Shown one piece after another: positions 54,801-61,357 of a DNA stretch of 64,000 nt. The stretch is taken from contig JAODUP010000719.1 in the NCBI GenBank assembly GCA_025642065.1, positions 62,001-126,000 on the forward strand. The letters are read 5' to 3'. Position 1 is the stretch's first letter. Each line of letters begins with the position of its first letter. The position numbers and the translations under genes were made by a program. Origin of the DNA: Paralvinella palmiformis. Lineage: Eukaryota; Annelida; Polychaeta; Terebellida; Alvinellidae. Under the pieces are notes generated by a model that made no database searches, was not told the origin of the DNA, and was given only the letters and a program-made list of their open reading frames with translations.

Positions 54801-55372
54801 TTTTAATTGACTCTTTTTTGCCTACTACTTTTTACCATGAGTAGTTACTCCGAATACCTGCTCCGAGTACCTATTTGGAATACCTACTCTGAATAGCTTA
54901 TATTCCAAGTAGGATTGTCATGGAAGAAATATTTCTGAATTAAAAAATTAAATGGTAAATTAATTTGTGGATTAATTATTTTTATAGCAAACTTCAATTC
55001 CAATTCCAAATTTATCAATTCCAATTCCATATTTTTTAAATAATCAATTCCAATCCCGGAATTGAACTGACTGTGCTTAGCATGATGGAAGGCAGCTACT
55101 AGTGTGCCTAGGTTTTACTGCACATTAACCATACATTAATTATGACATAGCATTTACTTAATTAGTCGGGAATATCTTGGGTGACACGATGCCATTATGA
55201 AGTGGCCTCGTTAATTACTGATATAAATATGATGACAGAGTTCAATAGTTCGCTTACCTGTGAGATGTTAGTTAATGGACACACATTGGCCAGGTACTGT
55301 ATCAGCTGTAGATGCTGTCCTGGATGGAACTGTCGTCCTCGGCCCTGACTAAACAACCACTCAGCCTTCAAC
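14304..55372 (-). CDS. CEP97: CEP97-like centriolar protein with FN3 and long Ser-rich extension (17 exons, N-terminus missing)
   Basis: Exons on the - strand, 5' to 3': 55372-55258, 53325-53028, 52908-52792, 31591-31451, 30066-29179, 26489-26333, 24442-24367, 23887-23736, 23200-23011, 22542-22443, 20633-20388, 18999-18903, 18268-18054, 17899-16144, 16024-15871, 15258-15211 and 14744-14304. Every junction is GT-AG and all phases chain, giving 1729 codons plus a stop. The first traced exon ([18 protein letters not shown], then YLANVCPLT) matches the block after the LRRs of vertebrate CEP97. The sixth carries an IQ motif (partial residues 531-541) and the next two a coiled coil ending in a PPVSFAPS segment, again as in CEP97. 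CEP97 caps centrioles with CCP110 and blocks premature cilium growth. The remainder (FN3 at about 788-880, then a basic Ser-rich tail) goes beyond the human protein, which is about 865 aa from memory. The LRR exons are not seen and presumably lie upstream. Fusion of two neighbouring genes is not excluded, although the phases argue for one transcript. Confidence 0.85.
15211..15258 (-). CDS. CEP97: CEP97-like small exon
   Basis: This 48-nt, phase-0 exon encodes [16 protein letters not shown], a helix that continues into the last exon. Its length is divisible by three, so it could be skipped without a frameshift. Confidence 0.72.
15871..16024 (-). CDS. CEP97: CEP97-like exon, Ser/Pro-rich
   Basis: It encodes a linker ending [19 protein letters not shown], with basophilic kinase-like RRSSS. 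Acceptor atattgtag, strong donor GGA|GTAAGT. Confidence 0.82.
16144..17899 (-). CDS. CEP97: CEP97-like exon: giant Ser/Lys/Arg-rich exon
   Basis: This 1756-nt exon (585 residues) is uninterrupted. A Ser/Pro/His-rich start is followed by a likely conserved helix, [20 protein letters not shown], near partial residues 1030-1050. Then come many RKxS, RRxSS and SP sites, another helix ([15 protein letters not shown]), and basic patches such as [20 protein letters not shown]. It has no enzyme motif and looks like a disordered phospho-regulated scaffold. It is not found in vertebrate CEP97 as I know it. Confidence 0.88.
18054..18268 (-). CDS. CEP97: CEP97-like exon: FN3 end and Asp/Gly-rich linker
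   Basis: It opens [19 protein letters not shown], the last FN3 strands with the typical V..VG.S.S turn, then a low-complexity His/Asp run ([12 protein letters not shown]) and a Gly/Pro/His repeat. Donor GGAG|GTTTGT. Confidence 0.82.
18416..18463. repeat. (GT)n microsatellite
   Basis: About 24 GT units in a CEP97 intron. Confidence 0.95.
18903..18999 (-). CDS. CEP97: CEP97-like exon: FN3 domain, middle
   Basis: It encodes [20 protein letters not shown] and [13 protein letters not shown]. The YRVFVN strand and the L.TSVYR strand are the FN3 C and F strands. Its phases (2 in, 2 out) match both flanking FN3 exons. Confidence 0.82.
19175..19233 (+). mobile_element. 5'-truncated SINE S1 copy, 59 bp, with 12-bp target duplication
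   Basis: Only the tail of the family is present (cagcccatttagctaacc through aaaacatcaatcatcatc). It is flanked by exact ATATCCTCTTGT at 19163-19174 and 19234-19245. Severe 5' truncation with a target duplication is the signature of LINE-driven target-primed insertion. Confidence 0.85.
19272..19462 (-). mobile_element. Near full-length SINE S1
   Basis: On the - strand it runs from an A-box-like 'tggtctagttggtagcac' through a B-box-like 'gagtttgaatctc' and the body to a (ATC)n-like tail at 19272. It lies 38 bp from the oppositely oriented truncated copy, so the tails form an inverted pair. Confidence 0.85.
19690..20129 (-). mobile_element. piggyBac-like MITE, one end missing
   Basis: It matches the 30481-31100 element in the opposite orientation. 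It contains 'ccggaagctcctgaatgctg' at 19693 and 'gtaatggcagccctccagta' near 19989, and ends ACTGTCCCT next to TTAA at 20130-20133. The other terminus is not visible. Confidence 0.65.
20388..20633 (-). CDS. CEP97: CEP97-like exon: FN3 domain, first half
   Basis: Its C-terminal half reads [20 protein letters not shown] then WQPSV, the first strands of a fibronectin type III fold with the B-strand Trp. The N-terminal half is a Thr-rich linker. The domain continues in two further exons. Donor G|GTGAGT. Confidence 0.82.
20955..21098 (-). mobile_element. SINE S1 copy
   Basis: It contains the body 'gagcaatctccaaaggtaat', the B-box complement 'gggtttgaactcggg' and a head ending 'aggctatggaggcgcccc'. 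The tail is missing. Confidence 0.75.
22443..22542 (-). CDS. CEP97: CEP97-like exon, end of helix
   Basis: It encodes [20 protein letters not shown] and MPLTDTQNT. It is the last segment with any resemblance to vertebrate CEP97. Phase 1 at its 3' end joins precisely to the FN3 exon. Confidence 0.78.
23011..23200 (-). CDS. CEP97: CEP97-like exon, linker plus helix
   Basis: A Ser/Thr/Pro-rich start is followed by [17 protein letters not shown], the beginning of a helix that continues in the next exon as VSHLQEVL. Human CEP97 has a comparable short helix near here. Donor CAG|GTTTGT. Confidence 0.8.
23418..23537. repeat. (AT)n microsatellite plus 20-bp triplet tandem repeat
   Basis: An AT run (23418-23456) and a short CA stretch are followed by three exact copies of GAAGAGAACTTATAAATATT (about 23474-23537). 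Confidence 0.93.
23736..23887 (-). CDS. CEP97: CEP97-like coiled-coil exon 2
   Basis: It begins [13 protein letters not shown] and continues [18 protein letters not shown], matching the CEP97 order of a V.SLQ.W helix followed by a PP(I/V)S segment. It ends [11 protein letters not shown]. Donor AG|GTTTGT is somewhat weak. Confidence 0.85.
24271..24320. repeat. (CT)n / (CA)n microsatellite
   Basis: CT and CA runs lie just downstream of a CEP97 coiled-coil exon in transcript order. Confidence 0.9.
24367..24442 (-). CDS. CEP97: CEP97-like coiled-coil exon 1
   Basis: This 76-nt exon encodes [20 protein letters not shown] and FLWKE. It corresponds to the CEP97 helix after the IQ motif, where an EEA.(R/K)FLW pattern is diagnostic. 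Acceptor attttcag, donor GAG|GTAAGA. Confidence 0.88.
24739..24980 (+). mobile_element. End fragment of the piggyBac-like MITE family
   Basis: TTAA at 24735-24738 is followed by AGGAACAGGTCACC and then sequence matching the inverted right end of the 30481-31100 element, including 'aataatccagttcaaaagtg' and 'gctcctgaaagttgatgtca'. The second terminus was not found. Confidence 0.6.
25022..25840. mobile_element. Possible MITE with TTAAGCCG inverted motifs
   Basis: GGCCATTAAGCCGA (25032-25045) pairs with TTCGGCTTAATGGGC near 25080-25094 to form a hairpin. A further TCGGCTTAATGGACGGTA lies at 25818-25835, complementary to the left end 'taccgtaggtcccggccatt'. The superfamily is not assigned and the ends are approximate. 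Confidence 0.4.
26333..26489 (-). CDS. CEP97: CEP97-like IQ-motif exon
   Basis: It encodes [19 protein letters not shown], a clear IQ motif (IQxxWRGxxxR), followed by [19 protein letters not shown], the start of a helix. The same order occurs in vertebrate CEP97. IQ motifs bind calmodulin-like proteins. The donor is GAGAG|GTGTGTGT, so the intron's first bases are the microsatellite itself. Confidence 0.9.
26791..26980 (+). mobile_element. Full-length tRNA-derived SINE S1 (reference copy)
   Basis: This 190-bp element has A box TGGTCTAGCAGTAGC, B box GTTCGAATCCC, the conserved body 'ctcattacctttggaagtcg' and 'ctcggcccatttagcctacc', and a tail aaaacatcaatcatcatcac. It is flanked by CATTCAGGGC (26781-26790) and CATTCAGAGC (26981-26990), a 9/10 target duplication. 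SINEs are non-coding, transcribed by Pol III from the internal boxes and moved by a partner LINE. Confidence 0.9.
27661..27757 (-). mobile_element. tRNA-derived SINE of a second type
   Basis: The - strand has an A box TGGTCTAGCAGTTAAGCGC and a B box CAGGTTCAATCCTGCC at tRNA spacing, with a variable-arm-like insert. The S1 body is absent. It could be a tRNA pseudogene. The acceptor stem was not folded convincingly. Confidence 0.5.
27811..27888. repeat. (CA)n(TA)n microsatellite
   Basis: About 50 bp of CA repeats is followed by TA repeats. A smaller AT run lies at 28166-28195. Confidence 0.95.
28243..29013. mobile_element. pogo/Tigger-like non-autonomous element
   Basis: The left end reads TA-CAGTAAAAGTTGATTATAACGA and then AAATTCAAGGGGAATGGG, very like Tigger-type termini. 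The right portion has repeated 'tttcattataac', 'gggaccgaaaactcacttgg' and 'ttttcgttgtattt', the usual inner right end, and decays at about 29013. There is no transposase. Confidence 0.55.
29179..30066 (-). CDS. CEP97: CEP97-like large linker exon
   Basis: This 888-nt exon (296 residues) is open throughout. It holds SPxPK and SP/TP motifs, a Lys/Arg patch ([16 protein letters not shown]) and a final acidic/basic stretch [14 protein letters not shown] that leads into the IQ exon. It is predicted disordered by composition. The phases (2 in, 1 out) fit both neighbours. The vertebrate counterpart is the poorly conserved region between the LRRs and the IQ motif. Confidence 0.85.
30481..31100. mobile_element. 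620-bp piggyBac-like MITE with TTAA target duplication
   Basis: TTAA (30477-30480 and 31101-31104) flanks AGGGACAGTCCACC (30481-30494) and GGTGGACTATCCCT (31087-31100), a 13/14 inverted pair. No transposase frame is present. Internal CpG-rich segments near 30612 and 30960 are shared with the other copies in the window. Confidence 0.85.
31197..31243. repeat. (GT)n microsatellite
   Basis: About 23 GT units. Confidence 0.95.
31451..31591 (-). CDS. CEP97: CEP97-like exon next to a microsatellite
   Basis: It encodes [18 protein letters not shown] through NMQTTDDG, a disordered linker. The acceptor AATCCAG lies only a few bases from a 95-bp AT/GT/AT microsatellite that takes the place of a normal pyrimidine tract. 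Donor GGTG|GTATGT. The assignment rests on phase, splice sites and codon quality. Confidence 0.7.
31598..31694. repeat. (TA)n(GT)n(TA)n microsatellite at a splice acceptor
   Basis: Two TA runs enclose a GT run. Its lower edge is less than 10 bp from the CEP97 acceptor at 31592-31593. The TA arms can pair with each other. Confidence 0.95.
32914..33092 (+). mobile_element. SINE S1 copy with 10-bp target duplication
   Basis: The full body and tail (caccaatcatcat) are flanked by exact CCAACATTTG at 32904-32913 and 33093-33102. Confidence 0.85.
33712..33765. mobile_element. Fragment of foldback family A
   Basis: 'gtgagcttttgtatc', 'aagtgagcttgtgtc' and 'agagcttttgtcc' match the right arm of the 45824-46561 element. 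The rest of the element is absent. Confidence 0.65.
34048..34215 (-). mobile_element. SINE S1 copy
   Basis: 'ggtaggctaaatggaccgag', 'cctcaaaaggtaatgaggc' and a head ending 'ccagttagactatggtggta'. The extreme tail is lost. Confidence 0.8.
35388..35494 (+). mobile_element. Partial SINE S1 copy
   Basis: It starts at the B box (gggttcaaacccc) and runs through 'cctcattatctttggaggtc' to 'cattcggcccatttaacg'. Confidence 0.7.
35611..36571. mobile_element. Foldback-type element, family C
   Basis: The left arm (35611-35688) is built of GGACGTTTTgGCCA-type units. The right arm (36308-36571) is a longer tandem array of the reverse complement, TGGCCAAAACGTCC, in about 30-bp and 60-bp higher-order units with 'aagggtgcatggccatagcc'. 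About 620 bp of unique DNA lies between, including a short open frame at 36079. No target duplication could be recognised. Confidence 0.7.
37150..37266. repeat. Pair of (AT)n microsatellites in a short duplicated context
   Basis: Two AT runs (37150-37180 and 37229-37266) alternate with related 'tgacacatgtataaatacat' segments, giving a tandem duplication of about 80 bp. Confidence 0.9.
37781..37898. repeat. Long (GT)n(AT)n(GT)n microsatellite
   Basis: This is about 118 bp of GT repeats interrupted by a short AT block. Confidence 0.95.
38537..39900. repeat. 26-bp minisatellite, about 52 units, each with a CCAAT box
   Basis: The consensus unit is CCAATCACGTTATACC plus TGCTCCCAGA. Units are nearly identical, with a few deletions (for example near 38640, 38805, 39115 and 39420). 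Because 26 is not a multiple of three and the unit lacks stops, + frames read through as a 26-residue periodic peptide, but nothing suggests it is translated. Each unit contains GACCAATCA, a match to the NF-Y consensus RRCCAATSR. It lies in the large CEP97 intron. Confidence 0.97.
40494..40684. repeat. Microsatellite cluster (CA, AT, GAT, GA)
   Basis: CA (40492-40506), AT (40508-40549), GAT (40561-40576) and GA (40653-40684) runs surround a SINE fragment. Confidence 0.93.
40577..40627 (-). mobile_element. SINE S1 tail fragment
   Basis: 'gtgataatggccacgtttgt' and 'ttggtaggctaaatgggccg' match the 3' part of the family. The preceding GAT run is probably its tail, expanded. Confidence 0.7.
40886..40988. 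repeat. (GTGA)n tetranucleotide repeat
   Basis: Two blocks of GTGA units are separated by 'tactaagcacacatacacac', itself a copy of the sequence just upstream. Confidence 0.95.
41003..41086 (-). mobile_element. SINE S1 fragment with internal deletion
   Basis: Tail and body are present (ggccacttttccgcacacag, gtaatgaagcgaggtcaaag) but the 'gggccgagcgacctcca' block is missing. Confidence 0.65.
44693..45261. mobile_element. Foldback-type element, family B, copy 1
   Basis: The left arm (44693-44766) carries GGACTTTTGCCCC and GGACATTTGTCCC. The right arm (45171-45261) carries the inverse (GCAAATGTCC, GGTAAAAGTCC, GGGGCAAATGTCC). The AT-rich interior includes (AT)n at 44797-44832. No coding sequence. 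Confidence 0.65.
45824..46561. mobile_element. Foldback/MULE-like element, family A, with 9-bp target duplication
   Basis: The left arm carries GACAAAAGCTCACAAGACAT and further 'catAGGCTCACGAGAC' units. The right arm (about 46466-46560) is their reverse complement (GAGCTTTTGTCTTGTGAGCT). Exact CTAGCTGGC flanks both sides (45815-45823 and 46562-46570). A 9-bp duplication fits Mutator-like or Drosophila foldback-type elements. A decayed coding remnant lies within. Confidence 0.8.
46214..46327 (+). pseudogene. Decayed coding remnant inside foldback element A
   Basis: The 38-codon frame [20 protein letters not shown] through [16 protein letters not shown] to a stop looks like the end of a real protein (amphipathic, well formed). 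Upstream frames are broken. It could be a transposase C-terminus or a captured host fragment. I do not recognise the family. Confidence 0.35.
47090..47975. mobile_element. hAT-like element rich in GTAATCA motifs
   Basis: It starts CAGAGTTGGGC, a terminus typical of a widespread hAT group. It is followed by many copies of GTAATCA and its complement at both ends (47117-47200 and 47805-47960). The right end is unclear. A SINE is nested at 47462-47618. Confidence 0.45.
47462..47618 (-). mobile_element. SINE S1 copy nested in the hAT-like element
   Basis: 'acttttgtgcacgtggttgg', 'gggccgagtgacctccaaag' and the B-box complement 'gagattcgaacttgggtgg'. The head is incomplete. Confidence 0.8.
52792..52908 (-). 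CDS. CEP97: CEP97-like exon, Gly/Tyr-rich
   Basis: This 117-nt exon encodes a low-complexity stretch ([19 protein letters not shown] and so on) with no known domain. The phases match the previous exon and the next traced exon 21 kb away (1+2). Extra exons of length divisible by three inside the large intron cannot be excluded. Confidence 0.7.
53028..53325 (-). CDS. CEP97: CEP97-like exon with QE-x-TPP repeats
   Basis: It opens [20 protein letters not shown], matching the EDAKL stretch that follows the post-LRR block in CEP97. It then holds four imperfect repeats of about 16-21 residues centred on [21 protein letters not shown] and ERTPPQS. The TP sites look like proline-directed kinase targets (inference). 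Donor ATGG|GTATGT. Other frames of this exon are also open, but the CEP97 match fixes the frame. Confidence 0.85.
53326..55257 (-). other. CEP97 intron with a hAT MITE
   Basis: Apart from the 54719-55073 element it holds ordinary AT-rich sequence. A tRNA-like stretch near 53410-53480 is too weak to call. Confidence 0.6.
54719..55073. mobile_element. 355-bp hAT-type MITE with 8-bp target duplication
   Basis: It begins CAGGCATGGGGTCAATTCC and ends GGAATTGAACTGACTG, an inverted pair with the CAG...CTG termini of hAT elements. It is flanked by TGCTCAGC (54711-54718) and TGCTTAGC (55074-55081). The interior is repetitive CAATTCCAAATTTAT, with a cluster of 'tactccgaatacctgctccg' units. Confidence 0.75.
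55258..55372 (-). CDS. CEP97: CEP97-like exon: post-LRR conserved block
   Basis: This 115-nt exon has acceptor ttgtag and donor CAG|GTAAGC. It encodes 38 residues with the CEP97 signature [20 protein letters not shown] and YLANVCPLT, which sits just after the leucine-rich repeats in vertebrates. It begins one base into the reading frame, so an upstream exon must supply two bases of that codon. This is the most N-terminal part found. Confidence 0.88.
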
Positions 55373-56724
55373 CTACAACAAACATGACATCACGTTACCG
55401 CAAAACATTAACACCCCCACACCGAGATGGCGCATGAGTTTAAGAAACAACACAAACACACAACATAAACATACAACATACACACACAATATAAACACAC
55501 AATGTAAACACACAAACACATGACCATTGACAGAGTACATGTATAAATACATTCTTTGGCCAACTATCAACTACTTTCTCCAGTCTTTAAAATATTTAAT
55601 AACTTTTATATAAATTACTATTTAACATCTGTACTCTCCTGGTTTGTACCAAAATGAAGCCCAGAATGCAATAACTAGAAATCAGCACCAATACTGATTG
55701 ATATTAATGTTGATATGGATATTATCTAACTATACCCATCCCATTACCTTAAAATGTGATAAAAGAAATCCAAAAGGTTTTTAAATTCGATAAATTTACA
55801 GATAATAACTCGAAACATGACAATATAGAAAATTAATAAATGGTTGATTATTTATTAATATCAATACCATAATTCCTCATCGTTAGAAACATTGAATAGA
55901 AATTTGCCAGTCAACATAATCAGACCTCACCTATAAAGGACACCTTATAATTAAAACCATTTAACGTTGTCTATAAAACATTGTTTATTAGCTAAACGTA
56001 ACATAAAAGATGAAATATTAATATCAGGTGAAAAAATTACAAACAAGCCTATACATTACTATCTTAGCACACATGATAATGGAGTTTGAAACACTGATGA
56101 TGTTCAAACTGTTTTGGGTTTGAACTCTAAGACTGGATGTTCTTCATCTCGTTCCCCCAATCACATGGCCCTCGCCCTAAACACATCTCAGAAATGAGAA
56201 CAGAAATGATAGGTGCTATCCTGTTTCCTTACTACATACTCCTGCGGGTGCTTGTCACTGTTATAATATCTGTATAAGATGTGGCGGTCAAAACGGATAG
56301 ATTTTGCCGATTACAGGACACACGTGTGGGAAATAAATGGACCCGACTGATGTTTACTTGACCTGTTGTGAGGAAGCCAGTGAGGTGAACAGGGCCTAAT
56401 AAACTGCGGGTTCAGGCACTGTAAGCTAAGCAATTGGATCCAGGACATCACTGATTTTATTACTAAAGCACCAGAGTTTCCAAAAATCGTTCATTGGATA
56501 TCGGGTTTTGTAAAACTGTAAGATTCATCAGACCTGAGCTGCACTATTACCACTGGCAAACGTCCGATCAATCATCCAATGCTATCCGATGCTATTCAAT
56601 GCTATTCGCAAATACTGATGCAGTAATAAGTTCCTAATAAGGTATGCCAAAGCCAGAATAAGGTGAGTAATGTTAAGGTTTATTGATGAATAATGCGATT
56701 TTGTTTAACATAGAGAAGAGTTAG

Positions 56725-57150
56725 AGTAATCATGTAACCAGTAATCATAATTAACTGTAGTTGATTACTTGATGGTAAGTAAACATAATCATCAATTCCA
56801 GATGCGATATAACCATAAATGTAACTGATTACACTGTAGATGTAATCACTATTGCTGAATACTTTCATGAAATATTCTGCCACAGTCACCAACTTCTAGC
56901 AATACCTATTATTTTTTCAGTAGTAATATCAGTACGTATCAATGAGTGAATAATAATGACACATCACATTCATATTTGGGTGACATACATTGTAATCATG
57001 ATTGTAATCATGAATACCTCTCACAATGTAATCATCATCATAGATATAACTACAATCATTATTCCTGTAATCATAATCAAAATCAATATTTATTGTTAAG
57101 TAATCACCACTGTAATCGATTACTTTGATCCTAAAATTGGCCCAATTCTG
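56725..57150. mobile_element. Second GTAATCA-rich hAT-like element
   Basis: Dense GTAATCA and TGATTAC motifs end in TTGGCCCAATTCTG at 57150, the complement of the CAGAGTTGGGC terminus at 47090 with one change. The left end was not resolved. Confidence 0.4.
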
Positions 57151-58540
57151 TTCTGAATACAAAAATAAAAGCGACTTTTTTTTTAAAAAACATTTTGAAC
57201 TACAGATGAGTGGTTCAATTATAACTGCAAGCATAGCATTTGAAATATACCTAAAACAAGATATTTCAAATAGAAGTATCAATAAAACTGTAAAAGCAAC
57301 AAATTAAAAAATATCAACATGTGATCAGTGATACACAGTTGTAATTTTTCCACAGAAAACATTTTGTACATAAAATTTACTTATATTAAATTCGCAATTA
57401 CTACTTAATACTCATATCCTTCCCCCCCCCCAAAAGCCCAAGAAAAACAATATACTGCTAACAGAGAAAAACAATGTGCAATCAATTACTATTTACATGC
57501 ACACATGTCAGGAAATCTTTTCACACATCCACTCACAGTTAATGACATTCTGAGGAAAGACCTAAGCCATTCACATCCAGATTTCTCCGCACACCGTACT
57601 GATGACCGTATGGGCGACTAACAATGAACAAATGCCATCCAGGTATGCTAACACCTGGATCAATACGATCAGTGTTTAGCCTTGTACATGGAAAATAGCT
57701 TGACACCGAGCCAGTGTTACTACACACACACACACACACACAGACAGAGTAACATATCAAACATACTGACACTGCCAAGACTAGTACCTAAGCCTGAACC
57801 ATTATAAATTCAGTCAATCCATCCCATGGACAATGAATGACCAGGACAAAGGTTGTGTGGTACTGTGTTTTATCTGACTAGCTAACATACTCTGGCTCCA
57901 CACATGGCTCATTAACACTTACTGTCATTGTAATCAATGGCTCTAGCATTGGCAGTGACATATTTGCGGTGAATATTGTCATGGACGGGAAGGGGGTAAA
58001 ATCAACAGGTTAGCCTGAAAGAAACGTTCACTATGAGGCAGCATTCCAGTAGTTTCTAAATTTGTCAATAGATTTTAGAGTTCACGTCAAGTTTGTGTTT
58101 TAGCAGGATGTGACAATGTATTGACCGTGTGTGGGGGGGTGCGTGCGGACGCGCGCGCGTGTGTGTCTGTGCGCGCGTACATTGCCATCAGTAAGACATA
58201 TCTACCAGTATCACTGTGAAAAAACATGTAATTCCTCTAAACCAGAAACCCCTACTGTCAACAGAGAAATAAAATCCATAATACTGCTACTACTAATAAT
58301 AATAATCAATAATAATAATATTACATAATATATAAAAATACTATCTAATAATTCAATTAATCAATGACACTTCTCTTTGAATAATTTATAAAAAAAACTT
58401 TCACTTACTATTCAGTAAAAATCCCAAACATTCTGCTGTGAGAGCACACATACAGCAAGAACGGACTTATAACGATTGACATAAATACCTAGATCCGATG
58501 ACAAGGTTATGAAGTGTGTATCCGTGTCGCATCACATACA

Positions 58541-59540
58541 ACAACTAACACCAAATCAACAAAACTATAATCAGCTGATTGAAACCAACCATATACACGC
58601 TATTGGATGGATGGATGAGGGGATGAATGGATGGATATGTGTTGGCATTCTGCCAATTTATTGACCACCTATTAATAGGGGAAAACCCGTGGATGAATGA
58701 CATTCGTCATCACTGCACCGCCCCCCCCCTCATGGCGATGGAAAACAAAACGTTACTATTGGTGATTAGTGGGTCATCTACATATTTTATCTAATGACTG
58801 TTCTTATTAATTGACAGTTCATTAAGTAGAAGGATATGGTCAGAAAAGGGATATGACTTAAGTAGAGGAATATGATCAGTAGAGGGATATGACCTTTAGA
58901 GGGATATGACCAGTAAAGGGGTGTGACATTTAGAGGGAGATGATTAGTAGGAGGATAGGATCAGTAGAGGAATAGGTCCTTTAGAGGGATATGACCTTTA
59001 GAGGGATATGACCTCTAGAGGGATATGACCAGTAAAGGGGATATGACCAATACAACTAACAACATTTAAACAAAACCATCATCAGCTGATTGAAACCAAT
59101 CATATACACGTTACTGGATGGATCGATGGGAGATAAATGCATATGTGTTGGCATTCTGCCAATTTATTGACCACCCACTAGTAGGGGAAAACCCGTGGGT
59201 GAATGGCATTCATCGTCACATCCCATCCCTCTAGGGTGATGAAAAACAAAATGTAACTAATAAGTGCTCTAATATTAACTGACAGTTCATTAAATGATTG
59301 GCACAACTACAAGTAGAGGGATATGGCCAATAGAGGGATATGGCCAATAGAGGGATATGACGAGTAGAGGGATCTGACCAGTAGAGGGATCTGACCAGTG
59401 GGGAGATATGGCCAGTAGAGGGATATGATCAGTAACTGGATGTGATCTGTAGAGGGATATGACCAGTAGAAGGATATGTCCAATAGAGGGATATGACCAG
59501 CAGAGGCATATGTCCTGTAGAGGGAAAGAAACAACAGAGA
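58541..59540. repeat. Two copies of a roughly 511-bp unit containing a GATATGACC minisatellite
   Basis: 58541-59051 and 59052-59540 share 'atcagctgattgaaacca', 'gtgttggcattctgccaatt' and 'taggggaaaacccgtggatg', then each holds an array of 14-18 bp AGAGGGATATGACC units (58827-59050 and 59312-59525). It is a tandem duplication in which the inner arrays have since diverged. Confidence 0.9.
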
Positions 59541-60194
59541 TATCTAGCCAGCAGTCAGTGTGATAACGAGTAGCTTCATGACGTCACACCATCTGGGCCA
59601 CGATTTCTAGGCCAAGGTTCAGGTCAAAAAGCAGGACTTGGAACATGGTTACCATCTATTAATCTATGACTTCAAAATAAAAATTGCATTTACAATTCAA
59701 GCTGCTAAAAAAACACACGCAGAAACCGTTGTCAACAATGTTATCACAGGTAGCAAGAAGATTAAATTTATAGGCAAATATTTTACCTATATTGATCCAG
59801 TCTTACCTGATGCTCAGAAACAGCAGATGGTGGCAGTTGAAATGATATGGTTTTGAAAAATCCCATTTAGCATCATGCACTTTAGCAATATTTCTTTTGA
59901 AGACTGCAAAAACGCTTTCAAAAAATATTTTCTGTGAAGCTTCACTTGTGCGTGAATCGGTTTTCCAATCAGATTTTATGCGATTCATGCCAGGTAGAGT
60001 CCAAATCACAATGCACGCATAGAGTTAACTGCCAAAACAGACACATTTTTCCATGCTGAGTTTGTCGATGATGCAACTGGGGTGGTATCATAATATAAAA
60101 TATAAGTAATTTATTATACTACAGAAATCCTCAAACAATTCCTAACTCTTAAAACACATCCGGATAACATATTGAGGACCAACATACATAATTT

Positions 60195-60345
60195 GGGGGT
60201 GCCCTGATAGCAGAGTGGACAGAGTGCTGCGCTGCAAACCCCCTGGTGTGGGTTTGAATCGCAGTGTTACCTGTGTTTATAGGATATTACCCCAAGAATC
60301 ATGCCATTGCCATGTAACCATCGCCAATGTAAACACAAACCAGTA
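60195..60345 (+). mobile_element. tRNA-derived SINE, third type
   Basis: A box TAGCAGAGTGGACAGAGTGC and B box GGGTTTGAATCGC at tRNA spacing are followed by a non-tRNA body ending 'ccaatgtaaacac'. It is distinct from S1. Confidence 0.6.
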
Positions 60346-60377
60346 ACTCACTGATGTGTGTGTCTCCGCGCACGTGT

Positions 60378-60378
60378 G

Positions 60379-60425
<47 letters not shown>
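60378..60425. repeat. (AT)n microsatellite
   Basis: About 24 AT units. Confidence 0.95.
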
Positions 60426-60427
<2 letters not shown>

Positions 60428-61357
60428 CATTCATCATTTATATGCATTCTTAAACTGCCTCATCGACATGATAATGTTTGTCTGTTTATTTATTGTGATC
60501 CTTATGCAGTGTTTCAAGCAGTCTCAGACTTCCTCACATCCCACAGTGACATACAGGACCAGAGACTTCCAGCACAAGATGACTTCCACCCACGCATCAC
60601 CCACCATTCACTCGACTTAATCTAGAACGGTTCCATAATGGAGTAGCCCGTAGGTATTTGCGGCCAATCATTTCTGTACACAGTTTATCAATTTGTAATG
60701 CACTGTGCCACTCCAGAACACCACTCCCACCTCCAAAACAAAACAATAAAAAAATCGAAGTAAACATTCCCTGAGGGAGGACACTTTATTTACTACTTTA
60801 TTTACAACACCCTGTCAGAATAGGTCATTTCGCTGCCCTGGAAACGTTGGAATTAAGAGTCTGAATCAACTCATGGTACTTTTGTTTGTGGGATTGTTTC
60901 CCCGGGAATCAGACCACTGGCCATTTGCCACTGGTGTAACCAGTGCCAAGGCCAAACAGGCCACTCATTTACTCACACACACTCAACAACTCACACACCT
61001 AGTCATCTACTCATTCACCTGCTCACTCACTCACTCACACACATTTTTAAAGTTAAACTGAAAGCAGTAATTACCATAGTTAGTAGAATTAATTCCATAT
61101 TCATGGTAATATTCAGAGTTGTAATCTGGTTGCCATATCTGGCTTCAGGTTATTCACAATGGAATTAACATGCATACAATTAGATACATACAATGAACAC
61201 ACAGACAATGAACACACATACAATTGCACTTATATGACATTACACAAACATGTAAAATATATAGACAGAAAATGAGATGATGTGATGGTAGGTGTGATGA
61301 TACCCCAGGATATTATATGGTGTTCCACAATTGTTTCCACAGTATTCAATTGTATCC

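Noticed and set aside
57539..57778. A 79-codon - strand frame containing a plausible-looking stretch
   Set aside because: It runs through a (CA)n repeat and has no recognisable family or splice structure.
59307..59534. Open frame with a repeating 'GHIPLL..SLY' peptide on the - strand
   Set aside because: It is a translation of the AGAGGGATATGACC minisatellite, not a protein.
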